A DNA stretch of 35,580 bases from Proteobacteria bacterium TMED61 (lineage in GTDB: Bacteria; Pseudomonadota; Gammaproteobacteria; Arenicellales; UBA868): assembly GCA_002171735.1 (NCBI GenBank), contig NHDO01000005.1:1-35580 (forward strand). Reading direction: 5' to 3'. This document shows, one piece after another, positions 1 through 8,753 of the stretch. Under the pieces are notes generated by a model. It was not told the DNA's origin, did not search any database, and saw nothing but the letters and a program-made list of their open reading frames with translations. Each line of letters begins with the position of its first letter. The stretch's first letter is position 1. A program made the position numbers and the translations under genes.

Positions 1-562
1 CTCCCATTCCAACTTTTTGTCCTTGACCAATAAAAACTTCAATTCCATCAGCAAGTTGTGCGTGATGAGGATTAAATCCATATCTTGATTGAATACATTG
101 GTAATACCATTTTTCTGAATATCTTCTTTCGTCAGGTATCATTCCTCCTTCACCTGAACATGTTGCACTGCCAGCCATAGTCGCTCCTCTTGCTAAAGCT
201 GTTTTTGCCTCATATGAAAGTGCCCCAAAACTCATTCCAGTAATATATACAGGGATATCTAACTCTATAGGGTTTTCACAACGTGGACCAATTATAGTTT
301 TAGTTTCACATTTTTCTCTATAACCCTCAATTACAAATCTTGTTAATGTTCCTGGTAAAAAAACCAAGTCATCAAAAGTAGGAATTTTTTTCATTAATGC
401 CATTCCACGCATTCTATATCTTCCTAGCTGAGCTTTAATATGAATGTCATTAATCACATCAGGAGTAAAAATTGCATTTTGACCCAATAAACTTTTACTT
501 TGGTCTACACTTTTTGTTTTACCGTTTGTTTTACCATTTGTTTTTTTCTTTTTTTTAGCCAT
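1..562 (-). CDS. mgsC: N-methylglutamate synthase subunit C (GlxD-like, FMN-binding glutamate synthase family), partial
   Basis: The N-terminal 187 codons are present; the 3' end lies beyond the left edge of the window. The product begins with a Lys-rich stretch (MAKKKKK) and continues into a glutamate synthase large-chain-like segment, with a motif reading TGMSFGALSYEA that is typical of the FMN/glutamate synthase barrel domain. In this family it is the catalytic FMN/iron-sulfur subunit that reductively transfers the amide/methylamine nitrogen to 2-oxoglutarate. Its start ATG overlaps the TAA of the upstream subunit by one base (TAATG), so translation is coupled. Position after mgsA, mgsB and next to gmaS favours N-methylglutamate synthase over ordinary glutamate synthase. 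Family is clear; the substrate rests on context. Confidence 0.85.
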   Translation of the reverse strand, partial: MAKKKKKTNGKTNGKTKSVDQSKSLLGQNAIFTPDVINDIHIKAQLGRYRMRGMALMKKIPTFDDLVFLPGTLTRFVIEGYREKCETKTIIGPRCENPIELDIPVYITGMSFGALSYEAKTALARGATMAGSATCSGEGGMIPDERRYSEKWYYQCIQSRYGFNPHHAQLADGIEVFIGQGQKVGMG

Positions 563-1416
563 TAAATTGCTCCTTTTTTTTCTGTAGGTTCTAAATTGTC
601 ATAATTCCAAAGTTTTTTACCTGCAACAATTTTTTTAATCTTTGATAAATCAAAATTTTCGCCAATCTCAGCAACTTTTAGTTTTCTTTTTAACCAATCT
701 TTGTCATTTGGAGTTAGGTCAGACTCAACAGCATCGCTACCAAAAGAGCCAATTTTTCCTCCAATAAATATTGTTCCGTCATACATTGAGTCTCCTAAAT
801 TTATCCCGACATCTCCTAAGATAATTATCCTTCCTCTTTGCATCATAAAACCTGTAAAAGCACCTGCGTCACCACCAACAATGATTGTTCCACCTTTCAT
901 ATCGATACCAGTTCTTGCGCCAACACTTCCTTTGCAAATTAAATCACCACCTCTTATAGCTGCTCCAAAACAAGATCCAGCATTTTTTTCTATAACAACT
1001 TTGCCGGCCATCAGGTTTTCAGCACAAGACCACCCAACTCTTCCATTAATTCTTACTGTAGGTCCATCACAAGAACCAATTCCAAAATACCCCAAACTTC
1101 CTTCAAAAATTAAATTTAATTTATTTAAAATTCCAACCCCTAAACTATGCTTACCTTGAGGGTTTTTAATTACAATTGTTCCATAACCTTGACTCATTAA
1201 ATTATCAATTTCTTTATTAGCTTCTCCCGCAGACATATCTTTAACGTCAAGATCTGTTCTTTTGTTGAAATCAACATCATAGGTTCCAAAATAGTAAAAA
1301 TTTTCTGCTTCATCAGGGTTAAAAAATTTTTGCTGTGTTCTACCTGTTAAAACTTCAGTATGCATTCCCATCGATTGGGCTTTTGATTTTTTTTCTAAAT
1401 TTTTTAAATTTGCCAT
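562..1416 (-). CDS. mgsB: N-methylglutamate synthase subunit B (GlxC-like, GXGXG domain)
   Basis: 284 residues. The middle and C-terminal parts are a run of short Gly-rich strands (IGSCDGPTVRINGRVGW, GSVGARTGIDMKGG, GGDAGAFTGFMMQRGR, LGDVGINLGDSMYDG), the parallel beta-helix repeat of the GXGXG domain that forms the C-terminus of GltB. As a separate polypeptide of this size it matches GlxC/MgsB. It should form a structural/channelling part of the MgsABC complex that turns gamma-glutamylmethylamide plus 2-oxoglutarate into N-methylglutamate plus glutamate. The start overlaps the end of mgsA by 13 bases and has GGAG about 10 bases upstream inside mgsA. Very likely translated from one mRNA with gmaS and its neighbours. 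Confidence 0.88.
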   Translation of the reverse strand: MANLKNLEKKSKAQSMGMHTEVLTGRTQQKFFNPDEAENFYYFGTYDVDFNKRTDLDVKDMSAGEANKEIDNLMSQGYGTIVIKNPQGKHSLGVGILNKLNLIFEGSLGYFGIGSCDGPTVRINGRVGWSCAENLMAGKVVIEKNAGSCFGAAIRGGDLICKGSVGARTGIDMKGGTIIVGGDAGAFTGFMMQRGRIIILGDVGINLGDSMYDGTIFIGGKIGSFGSDAVESDLTPNDKDWLKRKLKVAEIGENFDLSKIKKIVAGKKLWNYDNLEPTEKKGAI

Positions 1417-2345
1417 ACTTTTACTTCTCCATCAAAAGGATCATATGTATCTATTTCTTGTGGAAGAATTGCTCTAATTGCAATTTCTTCAGATCCCATA
1501 GCTACTAAATTATCTGATTCATAAAGAACTAATGGCTTCGCTGCCATAGTATCTTTTGCCATACCCAGTGAATCTTTTGTCGCAACAAAATAAGTAAATA
1601 CACCATCTAGACCAGTTAAAGAATCTTTCATACCTTCTTCCAGAGATGCTCCATTTCTCATTTTTTCTGCAATATATACTGCAATAAGCTCAGAGTCACA
1701 TTCTGACATAAATCTCATACCTTTATTTTCTAATGCTCTTCTGTTGTTCCAATAATTTGTTAACTGGCCATTATGAACTACAGCAACGTCACTAAATGGA
1801 TAGCCCCAAAAAGGGTGAGCTGATTTAATATCAACACCAGATTCAGTTGCCATTCTTGCATGACCAATTCCATGTGTGCCAGTAATTTTATTTAAATTAT
1901 ATCTTTCTGAAACTTCTTTAGCATCTCCTAAGTCCTTTATAAGTTCTAAAGATTTACCAATTGATAAAATTTCAACCCCAGGAACGCTTTCAATTTTTTT
2001 AGAAAATTCCATTAAATCTTTGTTATAATTCATTTCATATCTTAATGAATAAGGTGTAATTCTTTCTTCTTTAATAATTGATGCTCCCAAATCTGCAAGA
2101 TACTTATCTACAAGTTTTTTTCTTTCGTCATACACCGAGGAATCTTCATTAAAGGCATTACTACCTTCACCTACGTTTTCACCAACCTTAAATCTCATGA
2201 TAAAATTTTTACCATCTGTATCACCATATAGAGCAAAACCAGTTGAGTCCGGCCCTCTATGTTTTAAAGCTTGGAGCATTCCTTGAAGTTCTGACCCTAT
2301 ACCTACTGACTTTCCTTTATGTATTACCCCTGCAATTCCACACAT
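1404..2345 (-). CDS. mgsA: N-methylglutamate synthase subunit A (GlxB-like class II glutamine amidotransferase)
   Basis: 313 residues beginning MCGIAGVIHKGK: the Cys after the initiator Met is the N-terminal nucleophile of class II (Ntn) glutamine amidotransferases. Other family blocks visible are RGPDSTGFALY (about 31-41), HGIGHARMATES and HPFWGYPFSDVAVVHNGQLTNY, with CDSELIA further on. In the Mgs complex this subunit is expected to hydrolyse the gamma-glutamyl amide bond and deliver methylamine to the synthase subunit. It lies 32 bases after gmaS; the start has an AAAAGG-type binding site. Length fits stand-alone GlxB proteins. The alternative, a plain GltB-type amidotransferase subunit, is less likely given gmaS and tdm upstream. 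Confidence 0.88.
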   Translation of the reverse strand: MCGIAGVIHKGKSVGIGSELQGMLQALKHRGPDSTGFALYGDTDGKNFIMRFKVGENVGEGSNAFNEDSSVYDERKKLVDKYLADLGASIIKEERITPYSLRYEMNYNKDLMEFSKKIESVPGVEILSIGKSLELIKDLGDAKEVSERYNLNKITGTHGIGHARMATESGVDIKSAHPFWGYPFSDVAVVHNGQLTNYWNNRRALENKGMRFMSECDSELIAVYIAEKMRNGASLEEGMKDSLTGLDGVFTYFVATKDSLGMAKDTMAAKPLVLYESDNLVAMGSEEIAIRAILPQEIDTYDPFDGEVKVWQI

Positions 2346-2377
2346 ATTTTACCTTTTCTAATATTATAATTTTAATT

Positions 2378-3847
2378 CTAAGGAAGACAATCTAGATAAG
2401 TGTCTAGATCCCATTGAGTTGTTGCACCTAAGAATTTTTCCCACTCATCATTTTTATACCAATGAAAAACTTTATACATTTCATCTGGCATAGCTGATTG
2501 AATAACCTTGTCTTCAGCTAAACGATCTAAAGCTTGACCAAGACTTAAAGGCAATTTTTTAACCTCTTTTCCAGCTGCTTGAGCCTCGTACATACTTCTT
2601 GATTCAGGTTTTCCTGGATCAATATTGTTAGTTATTCCATCATCAAAACATTTTAATAATCCTGAACCCATTAAATAAGGGTTATGCATTGAGTCAACTG
2701 AACGATATTCAAATCTTCCTGGAGCAGATACTCTTAATCCACATGTTCTGTTTTGATATCCCCAGTCTGCATAAACTGGTGCCCAAAATCCAGTGTCCCA
2801 TAATCTTCTATAGGAGTTTACTGTAGAAGATCCTATTGCAGTTAAAGCACCCAAATGTTTCATAACTCCACCTATAGCCTTTAAACCAATTTTACCTGGT
2901 AGCTGGATATCTTTAGTGTCAGGCATAAACGTATTAGTTCCACCTTCAACATAAGTGAATACTTCATCCATACCTGGTAAAGATTTATGTCCTAGTTTAT
3001 TAATTTTATCTTTTCCACCTGTCCATAAAGACATATTTGTATGACAACCACTTGCTGAGACTCCCATAAATGGTTTTGTCATAAAACAAGCTATTAGATT
3101 AAATTCTCTTGCAACTTGAGCACAAATTTGTCTGTAAGTAGAAAGTCTATCTGCGTTTCTTAAAACATCGTCATAAGTCCAGTTCAATTCTAATTGTCCT
3201 GGAGCATCTTCATGATCACCTTGAATCATATCAAAACCCATTGCTCTAGCGTACTCCATAACTTTCATGAATACTGGTCTTAAAGATTCAAATTGATCAA
3301 TGTGATAACAGTAAGGCTTAGAAAAACCTTTTCCAGTTGGTGTTCCATCTTCATTCTTGGTTAACCACATCATTTCTGGTTCTGTTCCAACTCTTAACTG
3401 ATAACCGTGTTTTTTTTTAAATTCTTGCGCATGTATTCTTAAATTTCCTCTACAATCTGATGTTAAGTGAGCTCCTGGATTTTCTCTTTCTTCTCTGTTT
3501 CTAAAACAAGTAACAAATACTCTTGCGACTTTTTTATCCCAAGGTAGTTGAACAAAAGTTTCAGGATCAGGAATACCAACTAACTCTTTAGCTTCTGGCC
3601 CGTACCCAATATAATTACTATGACGATCAACAAACAAGTTTGCAGTTGCTCCGTAAACTAATTGAAATCCTTTTTCACAAGTTCTTTCCCAATGATCAGC
3701 TGGGATACCTTTACCAACAACTCTTCCAGTTACAGATATAAATTGGAAAAATATATAAGTAATTCCAAGTTCATTAATTTTTGCTCTTACTTGTTTAACT
3801 AATTTATCTCTACCTGGTTGATTAACGTGTTTTTCTAAATCAGTCAT
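2378..3847 (-). CDS. gmaS: Gamma-glutamylmethylamide synthetase (glutamine synthetase family, GmaS/GlnT)
   Basis: 489 residues with a full glutamine synthetase fold: an N-terminal beta-grasp (to about residue 110), then the catalytic domain with GTEPEMMWL (first metal-binding Glu pair), QGDHEDAPGQLELNW, the HTNMSLW block and RYEYRSVDS-like RFEYRSVDSMHNPYL near the C-terminus. Ordinary GlnA has a different N-terminus and a Tyr adenylylation site; this sequence resembles the GlnT/GmaS branch. The reaction is ATP + glutamate + methylamine to gamma-glutamylmethylamide in the cytoplasm. Next to mgsABC and downstream of tdm, it takes methylamine into the N-methylglutamate pathway. AAGGA lies 9 bases before the ATG. 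Substrate assignment is by family and context. Confidence 0.88.
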   Translation of the reverse strand: MTDLEKHVNQPGRDKLVKQVRAKINELGITYIFFQFISVTGRVVGKGIPADHWERTCEKGFQLVYGATANLFVDRHSNYIGYGPEAKELVGIPDPETFVQLPWDKKVARVFVTCFRNREERENPGAHLTSDCRGNLRIHAQEFKKKHGYQLRVGTEPEMMWLTKNEDGTPTGKGFSKPYCYHIDQFESLRPVFMKVMEYARAMGFDMIQGDHEDAPGQLELNWTYDDVLRNADRLSTYRQICAQVAREFNLIACFMTKPFMGVSASGCHTNMSLWTGGKDKINKLGHKSLPGMDEVFTYVEGGTNTFMPDTKDIQLPGKIGLKAIGGVMKHLGALTAIGSSTVNSYRRLWDTGFWAPVYADWGYQNRTCGLRVSAPGRFEYRSVDSMHNPYLMGSGLLKCFDDGITNNIDPGKPESRSMYEAQAAGKEVKKLPLSLGQALDRLAEDKVIQSAMPDEMYKVFHWYKNDEWEKFLGATTQWDLDTYLDCLP

Positions 3848-3921
3848 TTAAACATGTCCTTTGATAGTTTTATTTGAAATTAAAGGTAACTGAAAATTTA
3901 ATTAGTGTCTAGTTAGGAAGT

Positions 3922-5250
3922 TTAACTCCAAGGGAAAGGACTATTAGAAGTAGGGTGAAGTTTACCTTTCTCGTAACGGTTGAATCTAAATGGTTTTAAC
4001 AAATCACTTTCTGTTCCAAGAATTTCTTTTGCAACAAGTTCTCCAACTCCAATCATTTTATAACCATGGTTAGCATCCGCTATCATATAAACATTTTCTA
4101 AAAATCTATCAAAGATTGGAAAAGAATCTGGTGTCATACATCCAAGACCTCCAGATGGTCCTTTTCTATATAAACCCGACTTACCTTCAAATCTTTTTTG
4201 ACAATGAGCTAAAGCCGAACACCACATTTCATTAAATGCTTCTGTTGTTTGAAACTCAGGAGATTCAATTCCATATGGATCTACATTTACTTTATCAAAA
4301 TGTTTATCAACTATATAAGGAGATGTCCCACCTTGAACGCCAAGACCTTCAATATCTGGTTTGTAATAAATTCCCCAAATTTTATCTGTAATTAATTTTT
4401 TAGTTGTATCTGAATATAATGGAGCAGTTGAATCTACATGAATAACTGGAGGTTGGCCACCGTCATTCATTTTTAAAAAATCTTTATCTACTCCAATTAC
4501 ACCTTCTTGTAACATCCAGTATTTCCACATTTCAGTTTTATGAATTGTTCCGTCCTCACCCTTTATATTGGCAGTTTTTGGAAGTTCTAACATATTCCAA
4601 AAATCTCTAACCCATGGTCCGGCACCTACAACAACTTGCTCACACTCAATAGTTCCTTTGTCCGTCTCAACACCAGTAACAGCTTTACTATTACTTCCTC
4701 TTTTAAAGCCTGTAACTTTAACACCTTTAACTACGTTTACACCATTTGTAACAGATTTATTCTCAAGAGCTTTTATTGAATCTTTGTTAAAAGCATAACC
4801 ACCTTTTTTTTCATGAAGTACGGATGTTATTTCTTGCGCTTGCCAATCATCGAACATACCTCTCATATATTTGGTGCAATCTTTTTCACCTTCTATAAAT
4901 TCTGATTCATATCCTATAGCTTTTTGTTGTTCATAAATTGAAGCAACATCTTTGTGCATAACTTCTGGAGATATCTGTAAGTATCCAACAGCATTGTATT
5001 TCCAAGCTTTTGGATCACTTTCCCAAACTGAAACTGAATGAGCCATTAACTCTCTCATAGCTGGTTGAAAATAATTATTTCTTACAACTCCACACGCTAT
5101 TCCACTCGCACCTGCTGCTGTATCTTTTTTTTCTATAACCACAATATCATTTGGATTTTTATAAGTTTCAGAAAGTTTCCAAGCCGTACTTAGTCCATGA
5201 ATTCCACCACCTATGATTACTATTTTTGCTTTTTTGGGTAGTACGCTCAT
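3922..5250 (-). CDS. FAD-dependent amine oxidoreductase (DAO family), substrate unknown
   Basis: 442 residues. The N-terminus carries the FAD dinucleotide-binding motif GGGIHGLSTAWKL (about 14-26) followed by VVIEKKDTAAGASGIACG, and the C-terminus has the second FAD contact region (YMIADANHGYKMIGVGEL). This is the D-amino acid / sarcosine oxidase-beta class, single subunit without a fused GcvT domain. Its ATG overlaps the stop of tdm (ATGA), so the two are co-translated, and gmaS follows 74 bases later. Context suggests oxidation of an N-methyl group: dimethylamine (the Tdm product) or N-methylglutamate (the Mgs product). No dmmDABC-like dimethylamine monooxygenase gene is seen here. The family call is firm; the substrate is inference. 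Confidence 0.8.
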   Translation of the reverse strand: MSVLPKKAKIVIIGGGIHGLSTAWKLSETYKNPNDIVVIEKKDTAAGASGIACGVVRNNYFQPAMRELMAHSVSVWESDPKAWKYNAVGYLQISPEVMHKDVASIYEQQKAIGYESEFIEGEKDCTKYMRGMFDDWQAQEITSVLHEKKGGYAFNKDSIKALENKSVTNGVNVVKGVKVTGFKRGSNSKAVTGVETDKGTIECEQVVVGAGPWVRDFWNMLELPKTANIKGEDGTIHKTEMWKYWMLQEGVIGVDKDFLKMNDGGQPPVIHVDSTAPLYSDTTKKLITDKIWGIYYKPDIEGLGVQGGTSPYIVDKHFDKVNVDPYGIESPEFQTTEAFNEMWCSALAHCQKRFEGKSGLYRKGPSGGLGCMTPDSFPIFDRFLENVYMIADANHGYKMIGVGELVAKEILGTESDLLKPFRFNRYEKGKLHPTSNSPFPWS

Positions 5251-7580
5251 GCTCTTACTTTCTTTTTTTCTGGATCATAGAAAGGAAACTTAATAACTTT
5301 AGCCCCAATTCTTTTTTGATGTCCATCAAGTTTACCAATTTCAACATTTATACCTATATCCGAATATTTAACATCCATTCTACAAAGTGCAATATTTTTG
5401 TTTAATTTAGGTGATATCATTCCACTAGTAATAACGCCAACAGTCGCACGTCCAACGTGTACACTATCACCATGAACAGCCTGTTCTTTACCTATTAACT
5501 CTAAGCCTACTAATTTTTTTTGTGGTGAAGATTTTCTTTTTATTAAGGCTTCTTTACCAACAAAATCATCTTCTTTAGTTTTTAATGGAACTGAAAAACC
5601 TATACCAGCTTCAAAAGGATCAGTTTGATCATTAAACTCATAACCATAAAATATTAGTCCAGCTTCTATTCTAACCATATCTAGGCCTTCCAAACCCATA
5701 GGTGTTAAACCTAAATCTTTTCCGTGTTCAAAAACCTTTTTCCAAACTTTACTAGCATCATTTGGATGACACCAAATTTCGTAACCTAATTCACCAGTAT
5801 ACCCAGTTCTAGATACAATAATTGGTATTCCAACATGGTCATCAATTCTAGCAATACTAAATCTAAACCATTGAAGTTCATTTATTGTAGGTTGAGCAGG
5901 AGCAGTCCAAACAAATTTTTCTAAAATTTTTCTACTATTAGGACCTTGTACAGAAATGTTGTGTATTTGATCAGTAGAAGACTTTACCCAAGCCTTATAA
6001 TTTTTTTTCTTTGCAAGTTCTCTTAACCATGTGCCACCATATTCCTGACCACCGATCCATCTAAAATTATCTTTAGCCAAACGGAAAATAGTTCCGTCAT
6101 CTATCATTCCACCATTTTCATAACACATAGCAGAATAACTAACCTGACCTACAGCAATTTTTTTTATATTTCGTGTTAATGCATATTGCATTAAATTTTC
6201 TGAATCAGGACCAACTACTTCAAATTTTCTTAGAGGAGATAGATCAATTGCTATAGCCTTTTCTCTACAAGCGTTATATTCTTTTATAGTTCCTGAGTTT
6301 GTGTAATTATTTGCCAACCAATAACCATTATAATCAATAAAATTTCTGGTAAGTTTAGACGTATCTTTATGAAATCCAGTTTCTTTTGTCAGTTTAGGTT
6401 CCGAATCTTCTTTCATTCTAAATGCTATTGCTTTTGAATATTTTTGTTCCTTAGGATATGTTCTAACAAATATATCAGTTGGATTCCATCCATTTGCTGG
6501 GTCTACATCGCAAGGACAAGCAGAAGATGCACAAATTAAATCTTTTGTGGCTCTTAATAACACATAATCACCTGGTCTAGACCAAGGTTCATCAAAAGAA
6601 GCAACATTTAATTGATCAATACTTGTATTAAAAAAAAGATTAATAGCTATCCAACCTTTTCTTGGTTTAACTTCATATTTTATAAAAGCTTTACTAAAAT
6701 TATCAGAACAATTTATATGACCAAAATAACCCATATCCTCATAGTACTTTGAAGTACAAGCATAATTAAAAGTATCATGTCTACCTACAGTATCTCTAAC
6801 TACTTCGATCATGGGATCATGATAGGCATCATAAAATTTTGAAAACAAACCTGGTGTAGGGTAAGCAGAACCCATAAATGTACGAGTAGCTGTAGGGTCA
6901 ATTATACTTTCAATTCCTTTATCTAGTTTTGCCTTATCAAAAGTTAAAAAATCTGAACACTGTCTTCCTGCTGTATCTATTATTTGAATATAATCTCCTT
7001 TTTTCACTTCATAAATTTCTACGGTACGTCTTTTAACTAATTTTTCAAATAACGGATCACCGAGAGGTTCTGGCAAAATAAATTGTTCTTCATTTTCTTC
7101 AAATTTAGATTTATTCAAAAAGATAGTAAGATCTGTAGGAGGATTTTGCTCATGTACATTCATAGCTTCTCCAGGTGCCGCAATTATTACTGTACACTTG
7201 TCTTTTGATTTTAAAATTACTTTTTCACCTTCGATACAGTCTTTATCAAATATTATTGATGATTTTGCTTTATCAAGATCAATGCCTTTACGCTTAAATA
7301 ATTTAAAAATCTTTTCGTCTTGATAAATTGCTTTTTTTGAAAAATCAGCTTCTCCATTTTCTTTTAAATTTAAAATTGATAAATCACATTTGCCTTTAGA
7401 ATTAAAAACTACTAACTCACAAATTTGCTTACCTTCATCATTAATAATTTCTATTTTATCTTCAGCTGAAATTTCTATAACAGATAATCCGCCACCTTGA
7501 ACAAAGTATCTTTCAACCCCTGGTGGTAAAAATCTAAGACCAGGGTTTTTAATATCAAGACTGGTTAAATTATTGTCCAT
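5247..7580 (-). CDS. tdm: Trimethylamine N-oxide demethylase (Tdm; DUF1989-GcvT fusion)
   Basis: Two-domain protein: an N-terminal DUF1989-type metal domain (to about residue 400) and a C-terminal GcvT/aminomethyltransferase domain (about 430-775) with GQEYGGTWLREL, SRTGYTGELGYEIW and PMGLEGLDMVRIEAGL. This is the Tdm architecture: TMAO goes to dimethylamine plus formaldehyde, with the GcvT domain offering tetrahydrofolate as acceptor. Metal-site Cys candidates lie in GHINCSDN and SSACPCDVD; spacing from the first Cys to the CPC pair (64 and 66 residues) agrees with the Zn site I recall for Methylocella Tdm. An open frame begins four codons earlier at TTG (7592), but ATG at 7580 is the better start (777 residues). 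Divergent from tmoX and overlapping the next gene by 4 bases. Confidence 0.9.
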   Translation of the reverse strand: MDNNLTSLDIKNPGLRFLPPGVERYFVQGGGLSVIEISAEDKIEIINDEGKQICELVVFNSKGKCDLSILNLKENGEADFSKKAIYQDEKIFKLFKRKGIDLDKAKSSIIFDKDCIEGEKVILKSKDKCTVIIAAPGEAMNVHEQNPPTDLTIFLNKSKFEENEEQFILPEPLGDPLFEKLVKRRTVEIYEVKKGDYIQIIDTAGRQCSDFLTFDKAKLDKGIESIIDPTATRTFMGSAYPTPGLFSKFYDAYHDPMIEVVRDTVGRHDTFNYACTSKYYEDMGYFGHINCSDNFSKAFIKYEVKPRKGWIAINLFFNTSIDQLNVASFDEPWSRPGDYVLLRATKDLICASSACPCDVDPANGWNPTDIFVRTYPKEQKYSKAIAFRMKEDSEPKLTKETGFHKDTSKLTRNFIDYNGYWLANNYTNSGTIKEYNACREKAIAIDLSPLRKFEVVGPDSENLMQYALTRNIKKIAVGQVSYSAMCYENGGMIDDGTIFRLAKDNFRWIGGQEYGGTWLRELAKKKNYKAWVKSSTDQIHNISVQGPNSRKILEKFVWTAPAQPTINELQWFRFSIARIDDHVGIPIIVSRTGYTGELGYEIWCHPNDASKVWKKVFEHGKDLGLTPMGLEGLDMVRIEAGLIFYGYEFNDQTDPFEAGIGFSVPLKTKEDDFVGKEALIKRKSSPQKKLVGLELIGKEQAVHGDSVHVGRATVGVITSGMISPKLNKNIALCRMDVKYSDIGINVEIGKLDGHQKRIGAKVIKFPFYDPEKKKVRA

Positions 7581-7591
7581 ATATAAGAACA

Positions 7592-7619
7592 ACTATATCA
7601 GTGTGACAAAAGTATGCAA
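7592..7619 (-). promoter_or_regulatory. Candidate promoter for the tdm operon
   Basis: On the minus strand a -35-like TTGCAT (7619-7614) is followed after 16 bases by a -10-like TATAGT (7597-7592). If used, transcription would begin only a few bases before the ATG at 7580, giving an almost leaderless tdm message; this agrees with the absence of any Shine-Dalgarno sequence there. Pattern match only. Confidence 0.35.
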
Positions 7620-7625
7620 TTCACA

Positions 7626-7654
7626 TTGACTCGTAAAAAATGAGGTCATAAACT
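7626..7654 (+). promoter_or_regulatory. Candidate promoter for tmoX
   Basis: TTGACT (7626-7631, five of six matches to the sigma-70 -35 box) is followed after 17 bases by TAAACT (7649-7654, four of six). It lies in the 116-base divergent spacer between tdm and tmoX, about 43 bases before the tmoX ATG. The spacer must hold the control elements for both directions of TMAO metabolism. Confidence 0.4.
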
Positions 7655-7696
7655 TTAAATATAAATAAGACCAAGGTTAATTTACAGGAGGTAAAT

Positions 7697-8659
7697 ATGA
7701 CAAAAAAACAACAACCGATGCTTATTGTCGGTATTTTAATAGTTATAGCAGCTATTATTTATTTTGTTACTCAAGGAGATAAAGGTACAAAAACTGCTGG
7801 AGATAGTAGTGCTCCAATAGTTATTCCTACACACAATTGGTCAAGCCAAATAGTTATGGCTCACGTAATTGGTGGAATTTTTGAAGCAAACGGTAACAAT
7901 GTTAAATATGTTCCAGCTGACTCTCAGGCAGTATATGAATCAATTCGTATTGGTGATGTACATATATCGCATGAAGTTTGGGAATCTGCTTTTGGTAAAT
8001 CATTTACTACAGCTATGGACAAAGGTGGTGTTCTAGATTGGGGAGATCATGAAGCAAGAACTCTTGAAGACATGGGGTATCCAAACTGGGTAGCTGAATT
8101 ATGTCCAGGACTTCCAGATTGGAATGCATTAAAAAGTCCTGATTGTGCTAAAAACTTTGTAACACCTGACTCAGGTGGAAAAGGAAGAATGTTAGAAGGT
8201 CCTCAAAGTTGGCATGGAGATCTAATTCCTCAAAGAATAGAAGCTTTAGGTTTAGGAGATCTTTGGACAGTTAAATTTGCTGGAAGTGCTGATGCACTTT
8301 GGGCAGAATTAGAAGCAGCTAAAAAAGAGGGAAGAGGAACTATAATATTTAATTGGACACCAAACTTCACTGATGGTGCTGGTTTTACATTTATAGATTT
8401 TCCACCTTACACGGCGGGTTGCAGACCAGTAGACGGTGGTGATGGAAAATGTGGTTCACCAGATGGTTATTTGAAAAAGGCTGTAAATGCAGACTTTCCA
8501 AAAACTCATCCAAGTGCTGCGGCAATTTTCAAAAAGATGTCATTTACAACAAGTCAAATTGGTGCAATGGCAGCTTTAGTTGATACAGACAAAATGACTC
8601 ATGAAGATGCTGCTAAAAAATGGTTAGCTGATAATGAGAAAGTTTGGAAAGCTTTTTAA
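7697..8659 (+). CDS. tmoX: TMAO ABC transporter, periplasmic substrate-binding protein (OpuAC/ProX family)
   Basis: 320 residues. An N-terminal hydrophobic segment (about 8-27) serves as signal or anchor; no clear lipobox is seen. The mature part is an OpuAC-type binding protein with several Trp residues in ligand-site-like contexts (THNWSSQ, SHEVWESAF, GPQSWHGD, FNWTPNF), as expected for an aromatic cage around a trimethylammonium head group. Divergence from tdm argues for TMAO as ligand; glycine betaine or another betaine is the alternative. It has the strongest ribosome-binding site in the window (AGGAGGT, 6 bases before ATG) and ends at a strong terminator, so it is probably made in large excess over the membrane parts tmoVW. 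Confidence 0.87.
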   Translation: MTKKQQPMLIVGILIVIAAIIYFVTQGDKGTKTAGDSSAPIVIPTHNWSSQIVMAHVIGGIFEANGNNVKYVPADSQAVYESIRIGDVHISHEVWESAFGKSFTTAMDKGGVLDWGDHEARTLEDMGYPNWVAELCPGLPDWNALKSPDCAKNFVTPDSGGKGRMLEGPQSWHGDLIPQRIEALGLGDLWTVKFAGSADALWAELEAAKKEGRGTIIFNWTPNFTDGAGFTFIDFPPYTAGCRPVDGGDGKCGSPDGYLKKAVNADFPKTHPSAAAIFKKMSFTTSQIGAMAALVDTDKMTHEDAAKKWLADNEKVWKAF

Positions 8660-8688
8660 ATAAGTAAGGATAAAAGCCAACAAATTAT

Positions 8689-8728
8689 AATCTCCCCCGA
8701 CATATTATGTTGGGGGGGATTTTTTTTT
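8689..8728 (+). terminator. Strong rho-independent terminator after tmoX
   Basis: A near-perfect stem pairs AATCTCCCCCGACA (8689-8702) with TGTTGGGGGGGATT (8708-8721), with two G-U pairs and a loop of about five bases, followed by a run of T to 8728. The G/C-rich stem stands out in this AT-rich sequence. It separates tmoX from the MORN gene and would reduce or block read-through towards tmoV and tmoW. Confidence 0.88.
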
Positions 8729-8753
8729 AAATAAATTAGTGTAAAATGTAATA

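Noticed and set aside
701-1159. Open frame of 152 codons on the plus strand opposite mgsB
   Set aside because: It is antisense to a clearly conserved glutamate-synthase-type gene; Pro/Ile/Ser-rich composition is an artefact of the opposite strand's Gly-rich repeats.
3845-3855. Three-codon ORF (ATG TTT AAA TGA) overlapping the gmaS start, possible leader peptide
   Set aside because: The AAGGA site is 1-2 bases from its ATG but 9 bases from the gmaS ATG, so it fits gmaS; the mini-ORF is likely chance.
7593-7696. Riboswitch (glycine or SAM type) between tdm and tmoX
   Set aside because: No paired helices or conserved core expected for these riboswitches could be seen; the spacer is short and explained by two promoters and the tmoX binding site.
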